NCBI GenBank assembly: GCA_022483045.1
Contig: JAKVOA010000001.1
Location: forward strand, 829,750 to 893,749
Length of the DNA: 64,000 nt
Direction of reading: 5' to 3'
Source of the DNA: Oscillospiraceae bacterium
GTDB taxonomy: Bacteria; Bacillota; Clostridia; Oscillospirales; Acutalibacteraceae
Both the position numbers and the translations under genes were made by a program. The notes beneath the pieces were generated by a model. It ran no database searches. It was not told the origin of the DNA and saw only the letters and a program-made list of their open reading frames with translations. Positions 42,766 through 51,521 of the stretch are shown here, one piece after another; the stretch's first letter is position 1; each line of letters starts with the position of its first letter.

Positions 42766-43652
42766 AGCGTTTTAATTTTAAGCCGAGCCGCAATCCGCTT
42801 GAGAATTTCGGCATTGCTACTGCGAATACAGACGCAACAGAGCAGCCGCAGATTCCAGACCGTCTTTGTGTAAAATGCCCCGGCTGCGGAAAAATGATTT
42901 TTACCGCTGACCTAAAACAGAACAGCCATGTCTGTCCCGAGTGCGGCTATCATTTTAAAATGCCTGCCAGAAAGCGCCTGCTTTCGCTGTGCGATAAGGA
43001 AAGCTTTACCGAATGGGACGCTTCGCTTTACAGCAAGGATTTTCTGTCTTTTCCCGGCTACAAAGTTAAGCTGAAAAGCAGCCGCCTCAACAGCCGTGAA
43101 AATGAAGCAGTCATTTCCGGATGCGGGAAAATTGATGGCTCTGTCTGTGCACTATTTGCAATGGACAGCCGCTTTATGATGGGCAGCATGGGTAGTGTTG
43201 TCGGTGAAAAGGTGACACGCGTTTTTGAGCGCGCCACGCAGCAGCATCTGCCGGTTGTCGGTTTTACGCTTTCCGGTGGTGCTCGTATGCAGGAGGGGAC
43301 ACTTGCCCTGATGCAGATGGCTAAAACGAGCGGTGCAGTCAAGCGTCACAGCGACGCCGGTCTCCTGTATATTACGGTATTGACAAATCCGACTACGGGC
43401 GGCGTCACGGCCAGCTTTGCAATGGAGGGCGACATTCTGCTTTCCGAGCCGGGTGCACTCATTGCTTTTGCTGGCCCGCGCGTAATTGAGCAGACAATCC
43501 GGCAGAAACTGCCTAAAGGATTTCAGCGTGCGGAATTTCTGCTTGAAAAAGGATTTTTAGACGGGATTGTTGCCCGCAAAGATATGCGCAATGTCCTTTC
43601 ACATCTGCTGAAACTGCACGAAACGGAGGTGCGACCCGGTGGAAGCGTATAA
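42759..43652 (+). CDS. accD: Acetyl-CoA carboxyltransferase beta subunit
   Basis: Transfers the carboxyl group from biotin to acetyl-CoA together with AccA. 297 residues from GTG 42759. N-terminal zinc finger CPGCGKMIF...CPECGYHF (about residues 40-65), then the crotonase-like carboxyltransferase core with SGGARMQEG. Overlaps accC and accA, so the three subunits are made in step. Confidence 0.96.
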   Translation: MLKRFNFKPSRNPLENFGIATANTDATEQPQIPDRLCVKCPGCGKMIFTADLKQNSHVCPECGYHFKMPARKRLLSLCDKESFTEWDASLYSKDFLSFPGYKVKLKSSRLNSRENEAVISGCGKIDGSVCALFAMDSRFMMGSMGSVVGEKVTRVFERATQQHLPVVGFTLSGGARMQEGTLALMQMAKTSGAVKRHSDAGLLYITVLTNPTTGGVTASFAMEGDILLSEPGALIAFAGPRVIEQTIRQKLPKGFQRAEFLLEKGFLDGIVARKDMRNVLSHLLKLHETEVRPGGSV

Positions 43653-44415
43653 AAAGCTGCAACTTGCACGCAAATCTAACAAACCAACCGGCCTCGATTT
43701 CATTAATCACATGATTACGGATTTCTTTGAAATGCATGGCGATCGCCGTTTTGCAGATGATCCGGCCATCGTGGCGGGGATCGGGCGCCTGTGCGGTCGG
43801 CCAATTACTGTGATTGCGCAGGAAAAAGGTCACACGATGCGCGAAAGAACGTACCACAATTTTGGCAGTGCTCACCCAGAGGGCTACCGAAAAGCGCTGC
43901 GCCAGATGAAACTTGCCCAGAAATTCGGCCGCCCTGTGCTTTGTTTCGTCGATACGGCCGGCGCTTTTTGCGGCACTGGCGCCGAAGAACGCGGACAGGG
44001 CGAGGCAATCGCTGAAAATCTCTGTGAAATGATGACTTTGCAGGTGCCGATTCTTTCCATATTTATCGGCGAGGGCGGCAGCGGCGGTGCGCTTGGTTTA
44101 GCGGTGGCAAATGAAGTATGGATGCTGGAAAATTCAGTGTATTCTGTTATCAGCCCAGAGGGCTGTGCCAGTATTTTATGGAAGGACCCCAATAAAGTGC
44201 AGGAAGCAAGCGACAGCCTGCATATACAGCCGGAAGACCTTTTGCAGCTCGGCATTATCGAGCGCATAATACCGGAAAGTGATCCAAATGAACTTTGGAA
44301 TACCCTGCCGAAAGAATTAGACGAAAAGTTTACAGAACTTTCCCGGCTTTCTGGCGGAGAACTCAGCGAAGCGCGTTACCGTCGCTTTCGCAAAATGGGG
44401 GTGTATGGCGAATGA
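43639..44415 (+). CDS. accA: Acetyl-CoA carboxyltransferase alpha subunit
   Basis: Partner of AccD. 258 residues from GTG 43639 (ACGGAGG ahead), overlapping accD by 14 bases. Shorter than E. coli AccA (319), lacking most of the N-terminal extension, as in streptococci. Core motifs HGDRRFADD, FVDTAGAFCGTGAEERGQGEAIA and GEGGSGGALGLAVA are present. Confidence 0.96.
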   Translation: MEAYKKLQLARKSNKPTGLDFINHMITDFFEMHGDRRFADDPAIVAGIGRLCGRPITVIAQEKGHTMRERTYHNFGSAHPEGYRKALRQMKLAQKFGRPVLCFVDTAGAFCGTGAEERGQGEAIAENLCEMMTLQVPILSIFIGEGGSGGALGLAVANEVWMLENSVYSVISPEGCASILWKDPNKVQEASDSLHIQPEDLLQLGIIERIIPESDPNELWNTLPKELDEKFTELSRLSGGELSEARYRRFRKMGVYGE

Positions 44416-45236
44416 TTGCTATCGTAACAGACAGCACAGCGCCTGTTACCCGCCAAGAAGCGGAAGATCTCGGCGTGTGTGTCGTTTCGCACAGTTACCT
44501 TGCAAACGGTACTGCCTATCTTGAAAATTACGAGGATCGCAATTTCAACTACCCCCAGCGACTTATAGAGGCTGGCGATACCGCATCCACCGGTCAGAGC
44601 ACTTCTGCGGCTTTTTCTTCTGTATTTCGCCGCCTGCTTTCTCAAGGCTATGATGTTTTGTGCATTGTCATTTCTTCACGCCTGAGCGGTGCGTGGAGCA
44701 GTGCCGTAACAGCGGCGCGGGAAGTAGGTAGTTCCAAAGTCGCAGTTATTGATTCTTTATCAACAGCCGGCGGACTTTACTATCAAGTCGTGCGTGCACG
44801 TGAGCTTGCCGACCGTGGCCTTTCCCTTGCGGAATTGGCTGATCGCTGTACTGAAATGCGCCAAAGCTCCGGCGTTGCGTTTTCTGTAGAAAACATGAGT
44901 GCACTGCGCCGCAGTCACCGCTTAGGGCCGCTGAATCAGTCTGTCAATACAATTTTAAATTGCCGGCCTGTACTGCTTCTCAAAAATGGCACAATCGTGT
45001 ACCGCGGCATGGCGCGCGGCAAGGTAAACCGGATTCGCATGTTGACCTCCATGGTATCAAAAGATGCGACACAGATTATGGTACAAGGTTTTGGCGGGGC
45101 TCCTATCGAAACCAGCCTGACCCATATGCTCCAGCGCCGCTTTCCCAATATCAAAGTCCAGCACCGTGAACTTGGCCCGGTTATCAGTATTCGCATCGGT
45201 GCACAGGGGCTGAGCGTTTCCTGGCGTCTGGATTAA
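44412..45236 (+). CDS. DegV/FakB-type fatty-acid-binding protein
   Basis: Two-domain DegV protein, 274 residues from ATG 44412, overlapping accA by four bases. Signatures: IVTDSTAPV at the start, TGQSTSAAF (lipid carboxylate contact), ISSRLSGAWSSA, and VIDSLSTAGG. DegV proteins (FakB) hold a fatty acid for phosphorylation by FakA in exogenous fatty-acid use. Being the last gene of the FASII operon fits a link between de novo synthesis and uptake. FakA is not in the window, so a role in lipid uptake is inferred. Confidence 0.88.
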   Translation: MIAIVTDSTAPVTRQEAEDLGVCVVSHSYLANGTAYLENYEDRNFNYPQRLIEAGDTASTGQSTSAAFSSVFRRLLSQGYDVLCIVISSRLSGAWSSAVTAAREVGSSKVAVIDSLSTAGGLYYQVVRARELADRGLSLAELADRCTEMRQSSGVAFSVENMSALRRSHRLGPLNQSVNTILNCRPVLLLKNGTIVYRGMARGKVNRIRMLTSMVSKDATQIMVQGFGGAPIETSLTHMLQRRFPNIKVQHRELGPVISIRIGAQGLSVSWRLD

Positions 45237-45250
45237 AAGCAAATAAAAAC

Positions 45251-45292
45251 AAAAGCAGCAAAGAGTGTTCGCAGACTTTTTTGCTGCTTTTT
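45251..45292 (+). terminator. Terminator of the FASII operon
   Basis: AAAAGCAGCAAA pairs with TTTTTTGCTGCTTTT around a loop of about 14 bases. Confidence 0.85.
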
Positions 45293-45325
45293 CCTTTGCT
45301 GTGGGGAATGCAAACAAGCTTTTCC

Positions 45326-45354
45326 TTGACAGAAAAGTATGAATACGATAAAAT
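45326..45354 (+). promoter_or_regulatory. Promoter of the dehydratase-like pair
   Basis: TTGACA (45326-45331), 17 bases, TAAAAT (45349-45354). Confidence 0.8.
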
Positions 45355-45394
45355 ATAATGATTGCTTGTAAACTGTGAAAAGAAAGGCAGACGT

Positions 45395-45443
45395 AGCCCA
45401 ACGGGCGGCTTTTTTAAGCCTGCCGCCTTTGCGGCTGCTTTTT
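45395..45443 (+). promoter_or_regulatory. Two tandem terminator-like hairpins in the leader
   Basis: AGCC/GGCT followed by T6 (45395-45415), then GCCGC-CTTT-GCGGC with a flanking AAGC/GCTT and T5 (45417-45443). Both lie between the promoter and the ATG at 45533, so they would have to be read through; possible attenuation. Confidence 0.4.
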
Positions 45444-45532
45444 CATTGCAAATTTGCACCAATTTATTTTGGGCATCTGGACGAAAATGCTTTCTGTATG
45501 GTTTTTCACTGTCCAGGGGAAAGGGGTTCCAT

Positions 45533-48451
45533 ATGAAAATCGGACTTGACGTTGGCTCTACAACAATAAAAAGCGTCGTGCTGGATGATGATAACCAGAT
45601 TATTTTTAAATCCTATGAGCGCCATTATTCGCAGATTACGGAAAAGATTACGGCCCTGCTGACAAAAATCCGCAATGAAGTGGTCTGTGGGCAGGATGCC
45701 CAGCTGACCATTTCGGGTTCGGCAGGCATGGGAATCAGTGAAACCTGCGATTTGCCATTTGTACAGGAAGTGTATGCAACACGTATTGCCACAGGGCGTT
45801 TGCTGCCCAAAACCGACTGTATTATTGAGCTCGGCGGCGAAGACGCGAAAATCCTTTTCCTGACAGGCGGCCTTGAGGTCCGCATGAACGGCTCCTGTGC
45901 AGGCGGTACCGGTGCTTTTATTGATCAGATGGCAACTTTACTGAATATATCTCTGGAAGAAATGGATTCTCTTTCGGAACACTACGAAAAAATATACACA
46001 ATTGCTTCCCGCTGCGGCGTTTTTGCAAAAAGCGATATTCAGCCGCTGCTTAACCAAGGCGCGCGCAAAAGCGACCTTTCGGCGAGCATCTTTGCCGCGG
46101 TTGCCAACCAGACGATTGCCGGTCTTGCGCAGGGTCGGCCGATTACCGGTAACATTCTGTATTTAGGCGGTCCGCTTACGTTCTTAAAAGGACTGCGCCG
46201 TGCATTTGATACTGCCTTGAAAACCACCGGCCTATGCCCGGAAAACAGCCTTTATTATGTTGCTTTGGGTGCGGCCTATAGCAGTGAAATTGAAATTGAC
46301 CTCGATACAGCAATGAAAAATATTGCACAGTATGGCTTAACTGGCAACTTCCGCAGCATTGACCCGCTCTTTAAAGACCAGGCAGAGTATGACGCCTTTG
46401 TTGAGCGCCACAGCAAAAGCAAAGTTCCGCGTGGTGATCTGCTTGCTTATCATGGCCCGTTTTATTTGGGCGTAGATTCTGGTTCTACTACTATTAAAGC
46501 AGTTGTTATGGGCAGCGACGGGCAGATCTTGGACAGCGTTTACCGCAGCAACACCGGCAACCCGGTGCCGATTGTGCGAGACTATCTGCTGCATCTTTAT
46601 CAAAAACGCCCGGATATTACCTTTGCCGCTGCTGCGGTCACCGGCTATGGAGAAGAGCTGCTGAAAAATGCTTTCAATATTGATTATGGCGTAGTAGAAA
46701 CCGTTGCGCATTTTACGGCAGCAAAGCGTTTTATGCCGAATGTGGATTTTGTTATCGACATCGGCGGGCAAGATATGAAATGCTTTAAAGTACGCAATGG
46801 CGCAATCGACAACATCTTCTTAAATGAAGCGTGTTCCTCCGGCTGCGGTTCTTTTCTGCAGACCTTTGCCAACACACTTGGCTATAAAATCGAGGATTTC
46901 GCAAAACTAGGGCTGTTTGCAAAACACCCGGTCGACCTTGGCAGCCGCTGCACAGTTTTTATGAACAGCCAGGTCAAGCAGGCTCAAAAAGACGGTGCAA
47001 CAACAGAGGATATTTCCGCAGGGCTGTCTGTCAGTGTTGTAAAAAATGCGCTGTATAAAGTTATCCGCGTTTCTTCCGCACAGGAGCTTGGCAAAAATAT
47101 TGTTGTGCAGGGCGGCACATTTTTAAATGACGCGGTACTGCGCGTCTTTGAAAAGGAAATGAATGTCGATGTCATCCGGCCTGATATTTCCGGCCTGATG
47201 GGTGCCTATGGTGCTGCAGTTTACGCGATGAACAAATCTGTGCATAACCCGGAAGCTGGCAGTGCGCTGATTTCCCGTATAGAATTGGAAAACTTTAAGC
47301 ATGAAGTCAAGGTAACAAACTGCGGGCTGTGCAGCAACAACTGCCGTCTGACGGTCAATATCTTTGACAACGGCCGCCGCTTTATCGGCGGAAACCGCTG
47401 CGAGCGTCCGGTTACTAAGCGCAGCGGCACCGGCGCGAAATATGACTTGTATTCCTATAAGTTACAGAAGCTGCAGTCTTATGTGCCTGTACCTGCTGGC
47501 AAGCGCGGAAAAATCGGCATTCCTATGTGCCTGAATATGTACGAAATGCTGCCGTTCTGGCATACTTTCTTTTCCATGCTTGGCTTTGAAGTGGTCACTT
47601 CGCCGCTGTCAAACCGTGAATTGTACCTAGAGGGGCAGAGCACCATTCCCAGTGATACGGTCTGTTTCCCCGCAAAGCTGGCGCACGGGCACGTAATGCG
47701 TCTGTTGGATGAGGGAATCGACACCATCTTTTATCCCTGCCTCAGCTATAATTTTGATGAGCACCGCAGTGACAATCACTATAACTGCCCGGTTGTCGCT
47801 TATTACCCAGAGGTGATTGCCGCAAACATGCCGCAGCTGCACGGCAAAAAGTTTATCCATGATTATGTTGGCATTCACCGTCCATATGATTTTCCTAAAA
47901 AAATGCTCAAAATTCTAAACTATCACTTTAAAGACCAGCCGTTTGACTTTAAAGAGGTGAAAATTGCTGCCAATGCTGCCTATCAGGCATACTATGCCTA
48001 TATGAAAGATGTGTGCAAAAAAGGCAATGAAATTGTTGACCGGGCTCGGCTGGAGCATAAGCAGATTATTGTCCTTTCCGGCCGCCCATATCATCTCGAT
48101 CCGGAAATTAACCACGGTATCAACAAACTGATTACAAGCCTTGGCGCGGCGGTTGTCAGTGAAGATGTCATTGCGGCCCGCGAGCATAAAGAGCCGGTCA
48201 AGGTCTTAAACCAATGGACTTATCACGCGCGGTTGTACTCTGCTGCCGAATATGTTGCGACACAGTCGGATATGAACCTGGTGCAGCTGGTTTCCTTTGG
48301 CTGTGGACTGGATGCCATTACGACCGATGAGGTCCGCCGTATTTTGGAAGAAAAAGATAAAATTTATACACAGATTAAAATTGATGAAATTACAAACCTG
48401 GGTGCCGTAAAGATTCGCCTGCGCAGCCTGTTTGCCGCGCTGGAACAGTGA
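45533..48451 (+). CDS. Acyl-CoA dehydratase activase-like protein with two ATPase domains
   Basis: 972 residues from ATG 45533 (AAAGGGG upstream). Two HgdC/BcrA/BadF-type ATPase domains in tandem (about 1-300 and 310-575), each starting GLDVGSTTIK or GVDSGSTTIK. Each has the two [4Fe-4S] ligands at the HgdC spacing of 39: Cys122/Cys161 and Cys434/Cys473. A cysteine-rich segment (CGLCSNNC...RC, about 600-625) leads into a C-terminal DUF2229-like domain. HgdC-type proteins feed one electron, at the cost of ATP, to 2-hydroxyacyl-CoA dehydratases. This fused family is common in Firmicutes but its substrate is unknown. The next gene follows after 12 bases. Confidence 0.86.
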   Translation: MKIGLDVGSTTIKSVVLDDDNQIIFKSYERHYSQITEKITALLTKIRNEVVCGQDAQLTISGSAGMGISETCDLPFVQEVYATRIATGRLLPKTDCIIELGGEDAKILFLTGGLEVRMNGSCAGGTGAFIDQMATLLNISLEEMDSLSEHYEKIYTIASRCGVFAKSDIQPLLNQGARKSDLSASIFAAVANQTIAGLAQGRPITGNILYLGGPLTFLKGLRRAFDTALKTTGLCPENSLYYVALGAAYSSEIEIDLDTAMKNIAQYGLTGNFRSIDPLFKDQAEYDAFVERHSKSKVPRGDLLAYHGPFYLGVDSGSTTIKAVVMGSDGQILDSVYRSNTGNPVPIVRDYLLHLYQKRPDITFAAAAVTGYGEELLKNAFNIDYGVVETVAHFTAAKRFMPNVDFVIDIGGQDMKCFKVRNGAIDNIFLNEACSSGCGSFLQTFANTLGYKIEDFAKLGLFAKHPVDLGSRCTVFMNSQVKQAQKDGATTEDISAGLSVSVVKNALYKVIRVSSAQELGKNIVVQGGTFLNDAVLRVFEKEMNVDVIRPDISGLMGAYGAAVYAMNKSVHNPEAGSALISRIELENFKHEVKVTNCGLCSNNCRLTVNIFDNGRRFIGGNRCERPVTKRSGTGAKYDLYSYKLQKLQSYVPVPAGKRGKIGIPMCLNMYEMLPFWHTFFSMLGFEVVTSPLSNRELYLEGQSTIPSDTVCFPAKLAHGHVMRLLDEGIDTIFYPCLSYNFDEHRSDNHYNCPVVAYYPEVIAANMPQLHGKKFIHDYVGIHRPYDFPKKMLKILNYHFKDQPFDFKEVKIAANAAYQAYYAYMKDVCKKGNEIVDRARLEHKQIIVLSGRPYHLDPEINHGINKLITSLGAAVVSEDVIAAREHKEPVKVLNQWTYHARLYSAAEYVATQSDMNLVQLVSFGCGLDAITTDEVRRILEEKDKIYTQIKIDEITNLGAVKIRLRSLFAALEQ

Positions 48452-48463
48452 GGGATATAAAGT

Positions 48464-49747
48464 ATGGCTGAATTGGTATACGATAACACTGGCCGTCTGC
48501 TCTTTACAAAGGAAATGAAAAAGGATTACACAATCCTGATTCCCATGATGCTGCCGGTCCATTTTAAGCTTTTTGTCGGTGTTCTGCGCAATGCCGGCTA
48601 TAAAATTGAGCTGCTGGAAAACAGTGGCGCAGCCATCGTGCAGGAAGGGCAGAAGTATGTGCACAACGATGCCTGCTACCCTGCGATTTTGGTAATTGGG
48701 CAGTTTCTGGATGCTTTGCATTCTGGAAAATATGACTTAGACCATACCGCTCTGTTGCTTACCCAGACTGGCGGCGGATGCCGCGCAAGCAACTACATTC
48801 CGCTATTGCGCAAAGCCCTGCACAAGGCAGGCTTTGATCAAATTCCGGTCATCAGTTTAAACCTGGTCGGGCTTGAGAAAAACCCGGGGTTTTCCATTGG
48901 CCTGCCTATCATCAGCCGTCTGCTTGCTGGTGTCGTTTATGGCGATGTAATGATGTGCCTCAACAACCAGATTAAGCCCTATGAGCTGCAAAAAGGCCAA
49001 AGCGAGGCTTTACTGGATAAGTGGGTAAAGGAACTGAATGACCAGTTTGCGCATACGCGCGGTATCAGTATGGGGGACCAGCGCAAAAATGTGGCCGCCA
49101 TCATGCGCGACTTTTCAGAAATTTCTGTAAAAAAAGTACCGAAGATTCATGTCGGTATTGTCGGCGAGATATACGTAAAGTACGCGCCGTTTGCTAACAA
49201 CCATTTGGAGGATTTCTTAGCGGAGCAGGACTGTGAAGTCAACGTGCCCGGCTTAATGAATTTTCTGCTCTTTATGGTCAGCCACGGACTAGATGAGCGC
49301 CGGCTTTACGGTGGAAATATAGCCAAAGCTGCCGCGGTAAAAGTCTTATTCAATTATGTTACAAAGATGCAAAAAATCATCACGGACGGATTTAAACCCT
49401 ATCCGCAGTTTCTTGCGCCGACTGAATTTTCACATATCCGTGAGCTTGTCAAAGGCGTTATCGGCTACGGCGCTAAAATGGGTGAGGGCTGGCTGCTAAC
49501 AGCAGAGATGTTGGAGCTTGCCGAGTGCGGCTTTGAAAATATTATTTGTGCACAGCCTTTTGGCTGCCTGCCAAACCACGTTGTCGGAAAAGGTATGATT
49601 CATAAGATTCGACAGGTCAACCCAAAAGCAAATATCGTCCCAATCGATTATGACCCGGGTGCCACCCGCGTCAATCAGGAAAATCGCATTAAGCTGATGC
49701 TGGCCGTTGCACGAGAAAACTTAGAAAAAGCAGATCAGGGAAAATAA
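48464..49747 (+). CDS. 2-hydroxyacyl-CoA dehydratase-like protein (DUF2229/COG3581-type)
   Basis: 427 residues, GAGGGATA before the ATG. Conserved-looking cysteines are in NDACYPAI, GGGCRASNY and QPFGCLPNHVVGKG, a pattern fitting an Fe-S subunit of the 2-hydroxyacyl-CoA dehydratase type. It is not a recognisable HgdA or HgdB. In many clostridia the homologous sequence is, to my knowledge, the C-terminal part of one protein of about 1400 residues with the two activase domains; here it is a separate gene 12 bases downstream. The pair probably forms one complex; the reaction is unknown. Confidence 0.82.
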   Translation: MAELVYDNTGRLLFTKEMKKDYTILIPMMLPVHFKLFVGVLRNAGYKIELLENSGAAIVQEGQKYVHNDACYPAILVIGQFLDALHSGKYDLDHTALLLTQTGGGCRASNYIPLLRKALHKAGFDQIPVISLNLVGLEKNPGFSIGLPIISRLLAGVVYGDVMMCLNNQIKPYELQKGQSEALLDKWVKELNDQFAHTRGISMGDQRKNVAAIMRDFSEISVKKVPKIHVGIVGEIYVKYAPFANNHLEDFLAEQDCEVNVPGLMNFLLFMVSHGLDERRLYGGNIAKAAAVKVLFNYVTKMQKIITDGFKPYPQFLAPTEFSHIRELVKGVIGYGAKMGEGWLLTAEMLELAECGFENIICAQPFGCLPNHVVGKGMIHKIRQVNPKANIVPIDYDPGATRVNQENRIKLMLAVARENLEKADQGK

Positions 49748-49754
49748 GCATAAC

Positions 49755-49792
49755 AAAAAGCCGTCCGGGAAATTTTTCCCGGACGGCTTTTT
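49755..49792. terminator. Bidirectional terminator after the dehydratase-like pair
   Basis: AAAAAGCCGTCCGGGAAA against TTTCCCGGACGGCTTTTT, two-base loop. It also ends the convergent nuclease gene. Confidence 0.92.
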
Positions 49793-49874
49793 ATCAGCAT
49801 GGCCTATTTTAACCGCAGCCATACACTTAGAACGGCAATCCTTGTCTCTATGCGATATTACCTAAGTTATGCTG

Positions 49875-51488
49875 TCAGCGGTCCCACTTTTCACACATAG
49901 CCAGTATTTGGTCTGCAAAGCGGCCCAGGTCTTTGTTTGTTCCACCCTCATTATGCTGAACAACCTGCTCTAAGCGCTTCTGAGCCTGCACCAAGCGCTT
50001 GAACGCGGGTGAGTAGTAGTATTTCCCTTTTCCGCTTGCCGGCTTTGCCGGGTGCAGAATTTCCGGTGTAATACCTTCGTCGGTCATCCGGTTGGCGATC
50101 AGGTCATAGGTCGCACTAAAATTAGGCGCGTAGGCATCATAGCCTTTCGTACACAGCTCTGCAGTAAAGCCTTCACAGCAGGCACGCTCGCCGTGTACAA
50201 CGAAAACTTTGCGCGGCTTCGTTTCAAAAGAAGAAATCCATTCCAGCAGACCGGTGTGGTCTGCATGCCCGGAAAGAGCTCTGAAATTATAAATATGCGC
50301 TTTTACGGCAATTTGTTCACCAAAAAGCTTTACGCTGTCTACACTGTCAATCAGCATGCGGCCTAAAGTTCCGTTTGCCTGGAAACCAACGAAAACGATT
50401 GCACATTCCGGCCGCCAAAGATTATGCTTTAAATGGTGCCGGATTCTGCCAGCTTCACACATGCCGCTCGAAGAGATAATCACTTTCGGAATCCCATCTT
50501 CATTGAGTGCTTTGGATTCCTCAACACTGTTTGTAATATTCAAATTTGGGAACTGCAGCGGCTCAAAGCCATCCATAATCATGTCGGCGGTCTCTTCATC
50601 TGCATAGCCATGCAGATCGCCACTGTAAATCGCAGTTGCTTCCGCTGCCAGGGGAGAATCTACGTAGACCGGGAAATTCGGGCACTGCGGTGTTAGATGC
50701 TTTTCTTTGATTTCTCTGATAAAATACAGAAGTTCCTGTGTGCGGCCGACAGCGAAAGAGGGAATTACCACGTTGCCGCCGTTTGCCAGGGTGTTGTCAA
50801 TGATTTTTGCAAAGACTTCTGGGTAGTTTTCTTCTTTATCGTGTTCGCGGTCGCCATAAGTGGATTCCATCACTACGTAATCGGCTTCTTTGATATATTG
50901 TGGGTTGCGGATAATCGGCTGATTTTTGTTGCCGATGTCGCCGGAAAAAACGAGCTTGCGTGTAATGTCCTTTTCTGTAGCCCACACTTCTATAGAGGAA
51001 CTGCCTAAGAGATGCCCTGCGTCGACAAAGCGAACCTTTACGCCAGGGAAAAGCTCTACCATTTCCTTGTATTCGCAGCTTTCCATCAGCTGAATAGCAT
51101 CTTCTGCGTCGTCCAGCGTGTAAAGAGGCTCTTTCGGTTTTCGGCCCGCGCGCTTTCCTTTGCGTGCAGCCTGCTCAGCATCCATCACTTGGATATGTGC
51201 GCTGTCGCGCAGCATAATCTTCATCAGATCTGTTGTCTTGCGGGTTGATAAGATCTTGCCCTGAAAGCCCTGCTTGACCAAAAGCGGCAGTCTGCCGGAA
51301 TGGTCGATATGCGCATGTGTAATTAAGACATAATCGACCAAATTTGCATGAAAGGCAAGGTCGGCGTTGTCAATTTCATCTGCGCCCTGCTGCAGGCCGC
51401 AGTCGATTAAGATATGCTTGCCATTTACCGTTAAGCAGTGGCAGCTGCCAGTAACTTCTTTGTCCGCGCCAAAAAATGTAAGTTCCAT
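49875..51488 (-). CDS. MBL-fold/beta-CASP nuclease
   Basis: Metallo-beta-lactamase fold RNA-processing exonuclease of the YSH1/CPSF-like group, 537 residues. Zinc site HAHIDHSGRLP, later ligands in DAGHLLGSSS and SGDIGNKNQP; beta-CASP motifs PSFAVGRTQELL and SSSGMCEAGRI; final HGE/SGHADH ligands in RALSGHADHTG and VVHGERA. Lacks the RNase J C-terminal domain. GGGAGA precedes the ATG. Downstream of exoA by 33 bases, probably the same transcript. RNA is the likely substrate. Confidence 0.88.
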   Translation of the reverse strand: MELTFFGADKEVTGSCHCLTVNGKHILIDCGLQQGADEIDNADLAFHANLVDYVLITHAHIDHSGRLPLLVKQGFQGKILSTRKTTDLMKIMLRDSAHIQVMDAEQAARKGKRAGRKPKEPLYTLDDAEDAIQLMESCEYKEMVELFPGVKVRFVDAGHLLGSSSIEVWATEKDITRKLVFSGDIGNKNQPIIRNPQYIKEADYVVMESTYGDREHDKEENYPEVFAKIIDNTLANGGNVVIPSFAVGRTQELLYFIREIKEKHLTPQCPNFPVYVDSPLAAEATAIYSGDLHGYADEETADMIMDGFEPLQFPNLNITNSVEESKALNEDGIPKVIISSSGMCEAGRIRHHLKHNLWRPECAIVFVGFQANGTLGRMLIDSVDSVKLFGEQIAVKAHIYNFRALSGHADHTGLLEWISSFETKPRKVFVVHGERACCEGFTAELCTKGYDAYAPNFSATYDLIANRMTDEGITPEILHPAKPASGKGKYYYSPAFKRLVQAQKRLEQVVQHNEGGTNKDLGRFADQILAMCEKWDR

Positions 51489-51521
51489 AGATCTCCCTGC
51501 TTTCCTATCAAAAATCTGTTT

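Noticed and set aside
45533-49747. Lactoyl-CoA or 2-hydroxyglutaryl-CoA dehydratase (acrylate or glutamate pathway)
   Set aside because: Neither protein is a true HgdA/HgdB or LcdA/LcdB; the family is of unknown substrate.
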